Below are positions 7,838-17,237 of a stretch of DNA of 64,000 bases, piece after piece. Every line of letters begins with the position of its first letter. Position 1 is the first letter of the stretch. The translations under genes were made by a program, and so were the position numbers. The DNA comes from an uncultured Clostridium sp. (GTDB taxonomy: Bacteria; Bacillota; Clostridia; TANB77; CAG-508), in assembly GCA_902462295.1 (NCBI GenBank), contig CABQAZ010000006.1, forward strand, positions 11,395 through 75,394. Reading direction: 5' to 3'. The notes under the pieces are model-generated. The model was given only the letters and a program-made list of their open reading frames with translations, did not search any database and was not told the DNA's origin.

Positions 7838-9203
7838 AGATTTTTTAGAAAATGTATGTAGTAATATAAAATATAAACCTGCAAGCAAACAAATTTCAGA
7901 AGAACTAAGAACACATATAGAAGAAGCACAGGTGGAAATTATCGGTAAAGGATATTCTGAAGAAGAAGCAGAAGAGATTGCAGTTAAAAAGATGGGAAAT
8001 GCAAAAGAAATAGGGAAAAAATTAAATAAGATTCATAGACCAAAGTTGGATTTAGGGATTTTAATTACTGCTATTGTTTTTAGCATATTAGATGGATGGC
8101 CAAGTATATTTTTGGGAATTGATATGTTATGGAATAAACTATATTTAGGAATCAATAATTTTATGACTGCTAAAATGATATATATAATATCTATTTCTAC
8201 AATGATATTGGCAATATGTTTATATTTTTTTGATTATAGAAAAATTTATAAGTATTCAAAAATAATATATATGTTAGCAACTATACTTAATATAGTCAGC
8301 TGTATTAGAGGTGAGAGGTATAATGGAAATATAATATGGGGATTAGAGCCTTTTACCAATGTATCAGCAACAGTTTTTTCAGTGCCACTTTATGTTATTG
8401 CTTTTTCAGGATTAGTACAAGATTATATACAAGACAAAAAGGATAATTATTTTAAATTGATTTTATTAAGTATTTTGTCAGTGATACTATCTCTAATAAT
8501 AAATTTTGTTTCAGGTTTTGTACTAGCAATAGTATATATGATGATAAGTATAGTATTATTAGCAAAAAAATCTAAATACAAAAGAATTATTAGTGTGTAT
8601 AGTTGTTCTATAATTGGTGTATTTTTATTAACAACAATTATATGTGTTATTCCTACCAAAATAATAAATAAACAGGAAAAATTAGAATCATCATATTGGT
8701 TAGGAATAGATACAATGCAAAAAGAAAAAATAGAGATAACAAGACAAGAGGTTATTCAAAATTCAAAATTATTTGGTAGTGCAGAAATAGAATTCAATCC
8801 TGAAAATATTTATGCTTTTTCAAAATGCATATTTTTAAGTGTATTATCAAAATATGGATGGGTTACTAGCATAAGTTTTGCAATAATAATAATTGGATTT
8901 GAAATTAAAATATTAATAGATGCAATAAACATAAAAGATAATTATGGGAAAACTATTATGTTGGGAATATCAATATTATATTTAACTCAAACATTAGGAA
9001 ACATAGCTATGAATTTTGGGTTTGGTGTTATTGCAGAATTTAGCTTACCATTTATTAGAGGAGGAATGACAGAAAATCTTATGAATATTATTTGTTTGTC
9101 ATTAATGTTGTCGATTTATAGAAGAAAAGATATAAATTTTGAAGAGCCACAAAAGTCAAAAGTATTAGCAAAAATTGAAGATTATTTCTTTGAAAAGTGT
9201 TAA
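7827..9203 (+). CDS. SEDS-family (FtsW/RodA/SpoVE-like) membrane protein with N-terminal prefix domain
   Basis: The 458-aa protein starts at a TTG (7827) preceded by GGAGGT at the proper distance. Residues ~10-75 form a soluble prefix domain (ISEELRTHIEEAQVEI, GYSEEEAEEIAVKKMGN) like those on PadR-linked membrane proteins. About ten membrane helices follow. The C-terminal part (QTLGNIAMNFGFG, LPFIRGGMTEN, SIYRRKD) matches the FtsW/RodA pattern NIGMNLG...LPFIS..GS...NIYRR, although several conserved positions are altered. SEDS proteins polymerise peptidoglycan. This divergent member under PadR control may be a stress-specific homologue; activity is not certain. Confidence 0.7.
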   Translation: MKAKDFLENVCSNIKYKPASKQISEELRTHIEEAQVEIIGKGYSEEEAEEIAVKKMGNAKEIGKKLNKIHRPKLDLGILITAIVFSILDGWPSIFLGIDMLWNKLYLGINNFMTAKMIYIISISTMILAICLYFFDYRKIYKYSKIIYMLATILNIVSCIRGERYNGNIIWGLEPFTNVSATVFSVPLYVIAFSGLVQDYIQDKKDNYFKLILLSILSVILSLIINFVSGFVLAIVYMMISIVLLAKKSKYKRIISVYSCSIIGVFLLTTIICVIPTKIINKQEKLESSYWLGIDTMQKEKIEITRQEVIQNSKLFGSAEIEFNPENIYAFSKCIFLSVLSKYGWVTSISFAIIIIGFEIKILIDAINIKDNYGKTIMLGISILYLTQTLGNIAMNFGFGVIAEFSLPFIRGGMTENLMNIICLSLMLSIYRRKDINFEEPQKSKVLAKIEDYFFEKC

Positions 9204-9223
9204 TATTAGATTATTATTAGTAT

Positions 9224-9410
9224 CAAGAAGCCTTAAAATATAAGTTTTGAATGAAATAACGAATGTGCATGGAGAAATTTTAGAAATTCTATGTAATTTT
9301 ATGGTAAGAGTTCACGATAGTGGAAAGGACCCATAAAATGCATTAGAATTTCTTAAATTTCATAATAAACTGAGGAATGGAATGAAAAACTTATATTTTA
9401 AGGCTTCTTG
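9224..9410 (+). repeat. MITE-like repeat, complete copy B (187 bp, perfect terminal inverted repeats)
   Basis: The ends CAAGAAGCCTTAAAATATAA and its exact complement at 9391-9410 form terminal inverted repeats of about 25 bp. Bases TA flank both ends, which could be a TA target duplication but is weak evidence. There is no ORF inside. Truncated relatives occur at 6166-6308, 50741-50802 and 59521-59670. Confidence 0.9.
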
Positions 9411-9536
9411 TAAGTATAATAAGTAAAATGTACTATTTTATTTATTTCTATCTTGCAATTTTTGGTAAAAATTTTTTTATTAATGTAATAGTAAAAAGTA
9501 CAATTAGTTAAGCATACATTGTACAGAGGTGAAAAT

Positions 9537-9701
9537 ATGTTATTAAAAATTAAAGAAACCGAAAATAAAGAAGAATTTGAAAATAAAGTAGCACATTTAA
9601 AAGCAATACTAATTCAAGAATATATAAATCAATTAGAAGTAAATGCAAAAACAAAAAATGAAATAAAAAAAGAAGTAATAAAAAAACTGCAAATGACTTG
9701 A
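9537..9701 (+). CDS. Small charged helical protein upstream of the recombinase
   Basis: A 54-aa ORF with a GAGGTG site 5 nt before the ATG. It is highly charged, probably all-helical, and has no known motif. It lies 39 bp upstream of the serine recombinase in the same direction. Its size and position recall small directionality proteins such as SprB of SPbeta, but there is no sequence support for that role. It could also be a chance ORF in AT-rich DNA. Confidence 0.5.
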   Translation: MLLKIKETENKEEFENKVAHLKAILIQEYINQLEVNAKTKNEIKKEVIKKLQMT

Positions 9702-9740
9702 AATATATATTATTAATATTATATTAAACAAAAGGAGTTT

Positions 9741-11402
9741 ATGCAGATGAAAGTGATAGCAATTTATTCAAGAAAATCAAAGTCAACAGATAGAGGAGAA
9801 TCTATTATAACACAAATGAAACTTTGTGAAGAGTATATAAAGAAAAACTATTTTGACGAAGAAATTAAAATTATATATTATAATGAGGGAGAGGGGAAAT
9901 CTGGAGCAGACTCTCAAAGAATAAAATTTAATAAATTAATGAGAGATGCTAAAGAGAAAAAGTATAATGTTTTAATATGTTATAGATTGGACAGAGTTGC
10001 AAGAAATGTTTCAGATTTTTCAGATTTAATAGATGAATTAACATCATATAACATTAGTTTTATTTCAGTAAAAGAACAATTTGATACAACAACGCCTATG
10101 GGTCGTGCAATGATGTATATTGCAAGTGTATTTGCACAATTAGAAAGAGAAATAGGAGCAGAAAGAATAAAAGATAATCTTACTGAACTTGCTAAATCTG
10201 GAAGATGGCTTGGAGGAACTACACCAACAGGATATAAATCTATAGGATTTGAGACAATACAAATAAAAGAAATAAATGAAAATAATGAAATTGAAAAAAA
10301 GAGAAAAAAAGCATATAAACTTGAGAAACAAAAAGAAGAAGTTGATTTAATTGAATTGTTATTTAGAAAAATTGAAGATTTAAAGTCATTAACAGCGGTA
10401 GAGACATATCTGATTAATAATAATATACTTACTAAAAACGGAAAAAGATATACTAGATTTACGCTTTCTAATATTTATAGAAATATAGTGTATGCAAAAA
10501 ATGATATAGAAATGTACCAATACTTAAAAGAGAAAAACATTGAAGTTTATGCTGTAGAACAAGATTTTAATGGCAAACAGGGAATGATTGCCTATAATAA
10601 AACAAAACAGCAAAAACATAAGTCTGTAATTAAGAATGAAATGGATGAATGGATAATATCTGTAGGTAAACATGAGGGATACATTGATGGAAAGAGATGG
10701 ATTAATATTCAAAACATATTAGATAGAAATCAAAATAAAAGATATAGAAGACCTAGAAAAAATAAAGCATTACTATCAGGTATATTAAAATGTGAATGTA
10801 ATGGGTATATGAGACCAAAAATTAGTTCTGGTAGGACTGACCAATATGGAAATGATAGATTTTTTTATATGTGTGAAATAAAAGAGTTAAGCAGATTACA
10901 TAAATGTGATATAAAAAATATTGATGGAAATGAATTAGATAGAGAATTGCTAATGCAAATGAAACAATGGTATGCACCAAATTTTAAAATAGTAAAAGAG
11001 TTAAAAGGAATAGTAAACAATAAATGTGAGCAAACTGAAAATGAAATAGAAATTGATAGATTGAGCAAATTATATAAAAAAAATGAAAAAAATTTAATAA
11101 ATTTGATAGATAGAATAAAATATATAGATATTAGTTTAATAGATGATATAAATAAAGAAATTAAAAGTTTAAAAGAGGAAAATAAGCAAATAAATGAAAG
11201 TATAAATGAATTAATGAAAAATTATAATAATTATAATTTGGAAATACCTGAAGATAAAATTTCAGAATTAGCTATTCAAGTAATAGAAAAATCATTTAAA
11301 GCATTTTATGGATTGGATATTTTAGAGCAAAGAAAAATTTTAAGAATGTTCATATCAAAAGCTGTATGGAATGGAGAATATGTTCAAATAGATTTTTTTT
11401 AG
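9741..11402 (+). CDS. spoIVCA: Large serine recombinase (SpoIVCA-like)
   Basis: The 553-aa protein has an N-terminal resolvase catalytic domain with YSRKS (likely nucleophile Ser13), CYRLDRVARN and GRAMMYIASVFAQLERE, then the recombinase domain (LGGTTPTGYKS), a cysteine-containing zinc-ribbon-like segment near residues 345-400 (LKCECNG, FFYMC, KCDI) and a long coiled coil before the C-terminus. It should excise the element from sigK. The stop codon is 28 bp from the right crossover, so the gene abuts its own attachment site. GGAG upstream supports the ATG at 9741, with an alternative ATG two codons later. Expression is expected in the mother cell, by analogy with spoIVCA. Confidence 0.92.
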   Translation: MQMKVIAIYSRKSKSTDRGESIITQMKLCEEYIKKNYFDEEIKIIYYNEGEGKSGADSQRIKFNKLMRDAKEKKYNVLICYRLDRVARNVSDFSDLIDELTSYNISFISVKEQFDTTTPMGRAMMYIASVFAQLEREIGAERIKDNLTELAKSGRWLGGTTPTGYKSIGFETIQIKEINENNEIEKKRKKAYKLEKQKEEVDLIELLFRKIEDLKSLTAVETYLINNNILTKNGKRYTRFTLSNIYRNIVYAKNDIEMYQYLKEKNIEVYAVEQDFNGKQGMIAYNKTKQQKHKSVIKNEMDEWIISVGKHEGYIDGKRWINIQNILDRNQNKRYRRPRKNKALLSGILKCECNGYMRPKISSGRTDQYGNDRFFYMCEIKELSRLHKCDIKNIDGNELDRELLMQMKQWYAPNFKIVKELKGIVNNKCEQTENEIEIDRLSKLYKKNEKNLINLIDRIKYIDISLIDDINKEIKSLKEENKQINESINELMKNYNNYNLEIPEDKISELAIQVIEKSFKAFYGLDILEQRKILRMFISKAVWNGEYVQIDFF

Positions 11403-11405
11403 AAA

Positions 11406-11792
11406 TTGTGTTTCCACAATGTATGTATAGACAATGAGATTTTAATGCATTTTAGATCTACAAAGAAATTGAACAACGAGGTTTATTTAAATGAGCCAAT
11501 AGGAAAAGACAAAGATGATAATGTGGTTACATTACAAGAGGTACTTGAAAATGAAGAACGTAGTGTTGAGGAATCTGTTGATTTAAAAATGAAAGTGAAA
11601 CTATTATATGAAAAGATGAAAAGTGTATTAAAAGATAGAGAACGTACTATTTTAGAATTGCGTTTCGGACTTGATGGACATAAACCTAAAACTCAAATTG
11701 AAATAGCAAAAGAAATGGGGATTTCCCGTTCTTATGTTTCTAGAATTGAAACAAAAGCTATAGGAAAATTAGCAAAAGAAATTAAAGAATAA
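11406..11792 (+). CDS. sigK: RNA polymerase sigma-K, C-terminal part (interrupted gene)
   Basis: Homology begins at the CIDN codons (11424-11435) and continues EILMHFRSTKK, VYLNEPIGKDKDDN, then the region 4 helix-turn-helix QIEIAKEMGISRSYVSRIE. This is the 3' half of sigma-K (spoIIIC in B. subtilis). The ORF here opens at a TTG only because the element supplies a few in-frame codons; there is no ribosome site, so it is unlikely to be translated alone. Joined to the N-terminal half it restores regions 3-4. A terminator follows at 11814-11845. Confidence 0.93.
   Translation: MCFHNVCIDNEILMHFRSTKKLNNEVYLNEPIGKDKDDNVVTLQEVLENEERSVEESVDLKMKVKLLYEKMKSVLKDRERTILELRFGLDGHKPKTQIEIAKEMGISRSYVSRIETKAIGKLAKEIKE
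11423..11435 (+). other. Right attachment site of the sigK intervening element
   Basis: ATGTATAGACAAT pairs with the left site at 1509-1521; the shared GA is at 11430-11431 and both neighbours of the GA differ between the two sites. Confidence 0.8.
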
Positions 11793-11813
11793 AAAATTTT
11801 ATTTATTTTAACT

Positions 11814-11845
11814 CCTATTTATCAACTATAAATAGGGCTTTTTTT
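11814..11845 (+). terminator. Intrinsic terminator of sigK
   Basis: A 9-bp stem CCTATTTAT/ATAAATAGG with a 5-nt loop is followed by GCTTTTTTT. Confidence 0.88.
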
Positions 11846-11970
11846 AAATTAGAAAACATAGTCGGTATATTGACAAGATATTTTTTATATGATAATCTAG
11901 TATCGAAAACCAGATAGAGCCAAAATGATTTTCAAACATGAATATTAAGGCTCAAAGAAAGGAAAACAAA

Positions 11971-13704
11971 ATGAAAAGAGAAAGATATTTTGAAGCAATA
12001 GAATTTAAAGATATCAAAGGAATAATTTATAATTCTGCAAAACAATATGCAAAAAATACAGCATTTATATTAAAACATAAAAAAGACAAAGAAGTAACAT
12101 ACGAGAATATAACATATAAAAAATTATTACAAGACATTAATGCATTTGGAACAAAATTATTTAAAATGGGATTTCAAAACAAAAGAATAGCAATAGTAGG
12201 AAGAAACAGATATGAATGGGTAATAACACATTTAGCTAATGTGTTAGGTGGAATAGTATCAGTTCCACTAGACAAGGAATTGCAAGTAGATGAATTAGAA
12301 AGTTGTTTAGAAAGAAGCAAAGCAGATGTTGTAGTATTTGATGAAAAATATATAGAAAATATAGAAGAAATAAAAAGAAGAGGAAATACTAATTTACAAC
12401 AATACATTTGTATGTCTGAAAAAGAGGGATATGAAAACTTTTGGAACTTAAAAGAACAGGGAGAAGAACTATTAAAACAAGGAGAAAAAGAGTACACAAA
12501 AGTAAAAATAGATGAAGATAAAATGGCAATATTATTATTCACATCAGGAACAACATCAAAATCAAAAGCAGTAATGTTATCACAACACAATGTTGCCTCA
12601 AATGTATATGCAATGTTATTAGTAGAAAACTTTTTACCAACAGATGTTAACTTAGCGTTTTTACCATTTCATCATATATTTGGTTCAACAGAAATGATAG
12701 TAATGTTAGCATCAGGTCTTGCAACAGCATTTCCTGATGGGCTAAGATATGTAGCTCAAAACTTAAGAGAATACAAAGTATCACTATTTGTTGGAGTTCC
12801 ACTACTTGTAGAAGCAATATATAGAAATATAGAAAAAGAAGTTGAAAAACAAGGGAAAACAAAGACAATAAATTTCGCCAAAAAAGTAAGTAATGCATTA
12901 TTAAAATGTCATATAGATGTAAGAAAGAAAATGTTCAAACCTGTATTAGATGCACTTGGAGGAAACATGAGATTTATAGTATCAGGTGGAGCTCCATTAG
13001 ATAAAAAAGTTGCACAAGGATTTAACGATTTAGGAATTGAACTTGTTCAAGGATATGGATTAACAGAAACAGCACCTGTAATATCTGCAGAAAATGCATA
13101 TAAAAAGAGAAGTGGTTCGATTGGATTTCCAATGGACAATGTAGAACTAGAAATAGTAGATAAAGATGAAAACGGAATAGGAGAACTTCGCGTAAAAGGT
13201 CCAAATGTAATGCTTGGATACTATGAAAATGAAGAGGAAACAAATAGAGTAATAAGAGATGGATGGTTTTATACAGGAGATTTAGGATATATTGATAAAG
13301 ATGGATTTATCTTTTTAACAGGGAGACAAAAAGATATGATTGTTTTAAAAAATGGTAAAAAAGTTTTTCCAGAGGAACTTGAAACATTAATCAATAGACT
13401 TGATTTGGTTGAAGAATGTATAGTTTATGGAATGCCTGATGAAAAAGATAAAAATGATTTGAAATTGTCTGTTAAAATAGTATATAATAAAGATGTTGTA
13501 AAGGAAAAATATCCAAATGCTACAGAAGATGAATTGAAAAAAATTATTTGGGAGAAAATAAAAGAAATAAATAAGACTTTTCCTCCTTATAAATATATAA
13601 AAAATATGATTTTAACTGATAAAGAGCTTATAAAAACTACAACAAAGAAAGTTAAAAGACATGAAGAAATTAAAAGAATATTAGGAGAAAATAAACAAAA
13701 TTAG
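11971..13704 (+). CDS. AMP-dependent acyl-CoA synthetase (long-chain fatty acid-CoA ligase-like)
   Basis: The 577-aa enzyme belongs to the ANL superfamily: the ATP motif LLFTSGTTSKSKAVMLS (near residue 190), the second motif GYGLTETAPVIS, YTGDLGYIDKDGFI, GRQKDMIVLKNGKKVFPEELE, and the C-terminal lysine region TTTKKVKRHE. It should activate a carboxylic acid to acyl-AMP and acyl-CoA. Relatives act on medium or long-chain fatty acids, but the substrate cannot be read from sequence. The AAAGG site favours 11971 over the upstream ATG at 11938. Its TAG stop lies inside the CIRCE element of clpB, so the two transcription units are tightly packed. Confidence 0.88.
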   Translation: MKRERYFEAIEFKDIKGIIYNSAKQYAKNTAFILKHKKDKEVTYENITYKKLLQDINAFGTKLFKMGFQNKRIAIVGRNRYEWVITHLANVLGGIVSVPLDKELQVDELESCLERSKADVVVFDEKYIENIEEIKRRGNTNLQQYICMSEKEGYENFWNLKEQGEELLKQGEKEYTKVKIDEDKMAILLFTSGTTSKSKAVMLSQHNVASNVYAMLLVENFLPTDVNLAFLPFHHIFGSTEMIVMLASGLATAFPDGLRYVAQNLREYKVSLFVGVPLLVEAIYRNIEKEVEKQGKTKTINFAKKVSNALLKCHIDVRKKMFKPVLDALGGNMRFIVSGGAPLDKKVAQGFNDLGIELVQGYGLTETAPVISAENAYKKRSGSIGFPMDNVELEIVDKDENGIGELRVKGPNVMLGYYENEEETNRVIRDGWFYTGDLGYIDKDGFIFLTGRQKDMIVLKNGKKVFPEELETLINRLDLVEECIVYGMPDEKDKNDLKLSVKIVYNKDVVKEKYPNATEDELKKIIWEKIKEINKTFPPYKYIKNMILTDKELIKTTTKKVKRHEEIKRILGENKQN

Positions 13705-13743
13705 CACTCTACTATTGACAGTGCTAAAATGACGTGATATAAT
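13701..13743 (+). promoter_or_regulatory. CIRCE element (HrcA operator) and sigma-A promoter of clpB
   Basis: TTAGCACTC-N9-CAGTGCTAA (13701-13727) is a CIRCE operator with one base off consensus in the right arm. TTGACA (13715-13720) lies within it and TATAAT (13738-13743) follows after 17 bp. HrcA should repress this promoter until heat or protein stress. Confidence 0.93.
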
Positions 13744-13822
13744 ATTAAATGTAATAAGAAAAAGGGGCACATTCTATACTAAAAGATTGTGCTCTTAAGC
13801 TATGAAAAAGGAGGTAGATATT

Positions 13823-16417
13823 ATGAATATTCAAAAATTTACTCAAAAATCATTAGAAGCAATACAGAATGCACAAACATTAGCAATAGAAAATCAAAAT
13901 GCACAAGTAGAACAAGAACATTTATTATTAGCATTATTAGAACAAGAAAATAGTTTAATAAAAGAACTAATCAAAAAAATAGGGGACGAAGAAAGTATTG
14001 AAAATGAAATTAGAAATAAGATAGAGAATAAGCCCAAAATGACAGGAGGAGCAAGACCAAGTGATGGAATTTATGTTGCACAAGATGTTGACAAAGTTTT
14101 GGCTGATTCAGAATCGATTGCGAAAAAAATGAAAGATGAATATGTTTCTGTTGAGCATATAATGCTTGCAATTTTTAATAATGCAAATAGCAATATAAAA
14201 GAAATTTTTAGAAGATATAGTATTTCAAAAAATGAATTTTTAAAGGCTTTATCAGCTGTTAGAGGAAATACAAGAGTAACATCTGATAATCCAGAAGACA
14301 CTTATGATGTATTAAAAAAATATGGGCAAGATTTGACTCAAATGGCTAGAGAACAAAAATTAGACCCAGTAATAGGAAGAGATACAGAAATAAGAAATGT
14401 TATTCGTATATTATCAAGAAAGACTAAGAATAATCCATGTCTAATCGGTGAACCTGGTGTAGGTAAAACAGCAATAGCAGAGGGACTTGCATTAAGAATA
14501 GTTAGAGGAGATGTACCAGAGGGTTTAAAAGAATGTACAATATTTTCACTTGATATGGGGTTACTTGTAGCAGGTGCAAAATATAGAGGAGAGTTTGAGG
14601 AAAGACTTAAAGCTGTTTTACAAGAAGTAAAGAAAAGTGAGGGTAGAATCATTTTATTTATAGATGAGATTCATACAATAGTTGGTGCAGGAAAAACAGA
14701 TGGAGCAATGGATGCAGGTAATTTATTAAAACCAATGTTAGCTAGAGGAGAATTACATTGTATTGGTGCAACAACATTAAATGAATATAGACAATATATA
14801 GAAAAAGACCAAGCACTTGAAAGACGTTTTCAACCAGTAATGGTAGATGAACCATCAGTAGAAGATACAATATCAATTTTAAGAGGTTTAAAAGAAAGGT
14901 ATGAAGTATATCATGGTGTTAAGATTGCAGATAATGCTTTAATTTCGGCTGCAACATTATCACATAGATATATATCAGATAGATTTTTGCCAGATAAAGC
15001 AATAGATTTAATTGATGAAGCTTGTGCTATGATAAAAACAGAAATGGAGTCAATGCCAACAGAATTAGATGAAGTTTCAAGAAAAATAATGCAATTAGAA
15101 ATAGAAGAAACTGCATTAAGCAAAGAAAAAGATGAAATTTCTAAACAGCGTTTGGCAGATATTCAAAAAGAAAAATCTGAATTAAAGACTAAATTCGATG
15201 GAATGAAAGCTAAATGGGAAAATGAAAAAACAGCAATAGGAAAAGTACAAAAATTACGAGAAGAAATTGAACAAACAAATGCACAGATAGAACAAGCAGA
15301 AAGAAATTACGATTTAAATAAAGTTGCAGAATTAAGATATGGAAAATTACCAGAATTACAAAAAGAATTACAACATGAAGAAGAAATATCAGAAAAAAGC
15401 AAAGAAGATGGACTATTAAGAAATAAAGTAACAGAAGAAGAAATTACAAAAATCATTTCAAGATGGACAGGAATACCTGTTACAAAATTAATGGAGGGTG
15501 AAAGAGAAAAAATATTAAATCTTGATAAAATACTTCATAAAAGAGTAATTGGCCAAGACGAAGCAGTTGAAAAAGTTTCAGAAGCAATAATGCGTTCAAG
15601 AGCTGGGATAGGAGACCCACGTAGACCAATCGGTTCATTCATGTTCTTAGGTCCAACAGGTGTTGGAAAAACTGAACTTGCAAAATCACTAGCTGATGCA
15701 TTATTTGATGATGAGCACAATATGGTAAGAATTGATATGTCTGAATATATGGAAAAATATTCTGTTTCAAGATTAATTGGTGCACCTCCAGGATATGTAG
15801 GATATGAAGAGGGTGGACAATTAACAGAAGCAGTTAGAAGAAAACCATATTCAGTAGTTTTATTTGATGAAATTGAAAAGGCACATCCAGATGTATTTAA
15901 CATTTTATTACAAGTACTAGATGATGGACGTATAACAGATTCACAAGGAAGAACAGTTGATTTTAAAAATACAATAATAATATTAACTTCAAATTTGGGT
16001 TCTGATTATATATTAGAGGGAATTCAAGAAAATGGTGAAATTTCAGAAGAAGCAAAACAAAAAGTATCAGAATTATTAAAAAGAAGTTTTAGACCTGAAT
16101 TTTTAAATCGTTTAGATGAAATAGTATTTTACAAACCTCTTATGAAAAATGAAATTTCAAAGATATTGGAACTTCTTATTAAAGACTTGGAAAAAAGACT
16201 TGAAGATAAGCATATCAAGTTAGAATTAACTCAATCTGCTAAAGATTATTTGATTAATAATGGATATGATGAGGTTTACGGTGCAAGACCATTAAAGAGA
16301 TTTGTACAGAAAAAACTTGAGACTTTAATTGCTAAAAAGATTTTGACACAAGAAATTTTACCTAATAGTACAGTTGTGGTTGATTTCAATGATGATGAAT
16401 TATATATACAAAAATAA
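13823..16417 (+). CDS. clpB: ATP-dependent disaggregase ClpB
   Basis: The 864-aa Hsp100 protein has an N-terminal Clp repeat domain, NBD1 with GEPGVGKT and FIDEIHTIVGAGKT, a full coiled-coil middle domain near residues 400-520, and NBD2 with GPTGVGKTE and VVLFDEIEKAH. It lacks the ClpP-binding tripeptide loop as expected for ClpB. It should extract polypeptides from aggregates together with DnaK. The AAGGAGGT at ~13808 requires the start at 13823, not the ATG at 13802. It is transcribed from the CIRCE-controlled promoter just upstream. Confidence 0.96.
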   Translation: MNIQKFTQKSLEAIQNAQTLAIENQNAQVEQEHLLLALLEQENSLIKELIKKIGDEESIENEIRNKIENKPKMTGGARPSDGIYVAQDVDKVLADSESIAKKMKDEYVSVEHIMLAIFNNANSNIKEIFRRYSISKNEFLKALSAVRGNTRVTSDNPEDTYDVLKKYGQDLTQMAREQKLDPVIGRDTEIRNVIRILSRKTKNNPCLIGEPGVGKTAIAEGLALRIVRGDVPEGLKECTIFSLDMGLLVAGAKYRGEFEERLKAVLQEVKKSEGRIILFIDEIHTIVGAGKTDGAMDAGNLLKPMLARGELHCIGATTLNEYRQYIEKDQALERRFQPVMVDEPSVEDTISILRGLKERYEVYHGVKIADNALISAATLSHRYISDRFLPDKAIDLIDEACAMIKTEMESMPTELDEVSRKIMQLEIEETALSKEKDEISKQRLADIQKEKSELKTKFDGMKAKWENEKTAIGKVQKLREEIEQTNAQIEQAERNYDLNKVAELRYGKLPELQKELQHEEEISEKSKEDGLLRNKVTEEEITKIISRWTGIPVTKLMEGEREKILNLDKILHKRVIGQDEAVEKVSEAIMRSRAGIGDPRRPIGSFMFLGPTGVGKTELAKSLADALFDDEHNMVRIDMSEYMEKYSVSRLIGAPPGYVGYEEGGQLTEAVRRKPYSVVLFDEIEKAHPDVFNILLQVLDDGRITDSQGRTVDFKNTIIILTSNLGSDYILEGIQENGEISEEAKQKVSELLKRSFRPEFLNRLDEIVFYKPLMKNEISKILELLIKDLEKRLEDKHIKLELTQSAKDYLINNGYDEVYGARPLKRFVQKKLETLIAKKILTQEILPNSTVVVDFNDDELYIQK

Positions 16418-16452
16418 CATTATAATTAAACTTAACTAAAATGGAGGAAACT

Positions 16453-17214
16453 ATGAGCAAAAGAAAAAATAATAAAAAGCAAAATATATGGCAAATAATT
16501 GCATCAATAATAATGTTAACATGTATTATTATAACGGGGTATATGACCCAGAATGAGGGGACAACAAATCAAAATGATAATACAGAAAGTATAACACAAA
16601 CGGGGACATTTGAATTATCTACAATTCCAGAATATACAACAAGTCCTTATGTGGAAATAAATAATAATATTCCATATTTTACTGATAAAGACTATACTAC
16701 GAAAAGTTTTGAAAAATACAGTGAATGGGATGATTTAGGCAGAAGTGGTGTAGCTTTTGCAAATGTGTGCAAAGAAACTATGCCTAAAGATGGAGAAGAA
16801 CGTGGTGAAATAGGAAGTATAAAAAATCTTTCTGGATGGGTACAAAAAAGATATGATAATTTAATTAAAGACAAGTATTTGTATAATCGTTGTCATTTGA
16901 TAGGTTGGCAACTTTCAGCAGAAAATGCAAATAAACAAAATTTAATAACTGGAACACGATATTTAAATACAGAGGGAATGTTACCATTTGAAAACGAGGT
17001 AGCCGAATATATTGATGGTAATGAAAAAAATCATGTTTTATATAGAGTGACACCTATTTATGAAGATGAAAATCTTCTTGCAAGTGGAGTGGAAATGGAA
17101 GCTTGGTCAGTAGAAGATAATGGAAAAGGAATTTGCTTTAATGTTTATTGTTATAATGTACAACCAGGAATAATAATTGATTATTCAACTGGAGAAAGTC
17201 AGGCACAAAAATAA
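16453..17214 (+). CDS. DNA/RNA non-specific endonuclease, membrane-anchored or secreted
   Basis: The 253-aa protein has an N-terminal hydrophobic segment (residues 13-31), a low-complexity linker, and an EndA/NucA-type beta-beta-alpha metal nuclease domain. NRCHLIGWQL holds the catalytic His in place of the classic DRGH, and NLITGTRYLN supplies the metal-binding Asn. The domain should cut DNA or RNA outside the membrane, for nutrient scavenging or DNA uptake. The GGAGG site 5 nt upstream chooses 16453 over the ATG at 16441. It is 35 bp after clpB and could be cotranscribed with the next gene. Confidence 0.85.
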   Translation: MSKRKNNKKQNIWQIIASIIMLTCIIITGYMTQNEGTTNQNDNTESITQTGTFELSTIPEYTTSPYVEINNNIPYFTDKDYTTKSFEKYSEWDDLGRSGVAFANVCKETMPKDGEERGEIGSIKNLSGWVQKRYDNLIKDKYLYNRCHLIGWQLSAENANKQNLITGTRYLNTEGMLPFENEVAEYIDGNEKNHVLYRVTPIYEDENLLASGVEMEAWSVEDNGKGICFNVYCYNVQPGIIIDYSTGESQAQK

Positions 17215-17237
17215 AATATAAAGGAGAGAAAAACTTA

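Larger units (their letters stand above)
1516..11431 (+). mobile_element. Skin-like intervening element inside sigK (~9.9 kb)
   Basis: The distance between the two GA crossover positions (1516 and 11430) is 9,914 bp. The element holds a copper-responsive operon, a decayed cysteine desulfurase, a protein of unknown function, a padR/SEDS pair, two copies of a MITE-like repeat, a 54-aa ORF and a large serine recombinase that stops 28 bp from the right crossover. No phage structural genes are visible, so it is smaller and more domesticated than the 48-kb B. subtilis skin. Excision restores an in-frame 233-aa sigma-K. This organisation is known from B. subtilis and C. difficile; that excision happens here is inferred. 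Confidence 0.9.

Noticed and set aside
9513..9520. Sigma-E-like -10 CATACATT before the 54-aa ORF
   Set aside because: The -35 region does not fit and the predicted start would fall inside the ribosome site of the ORF.
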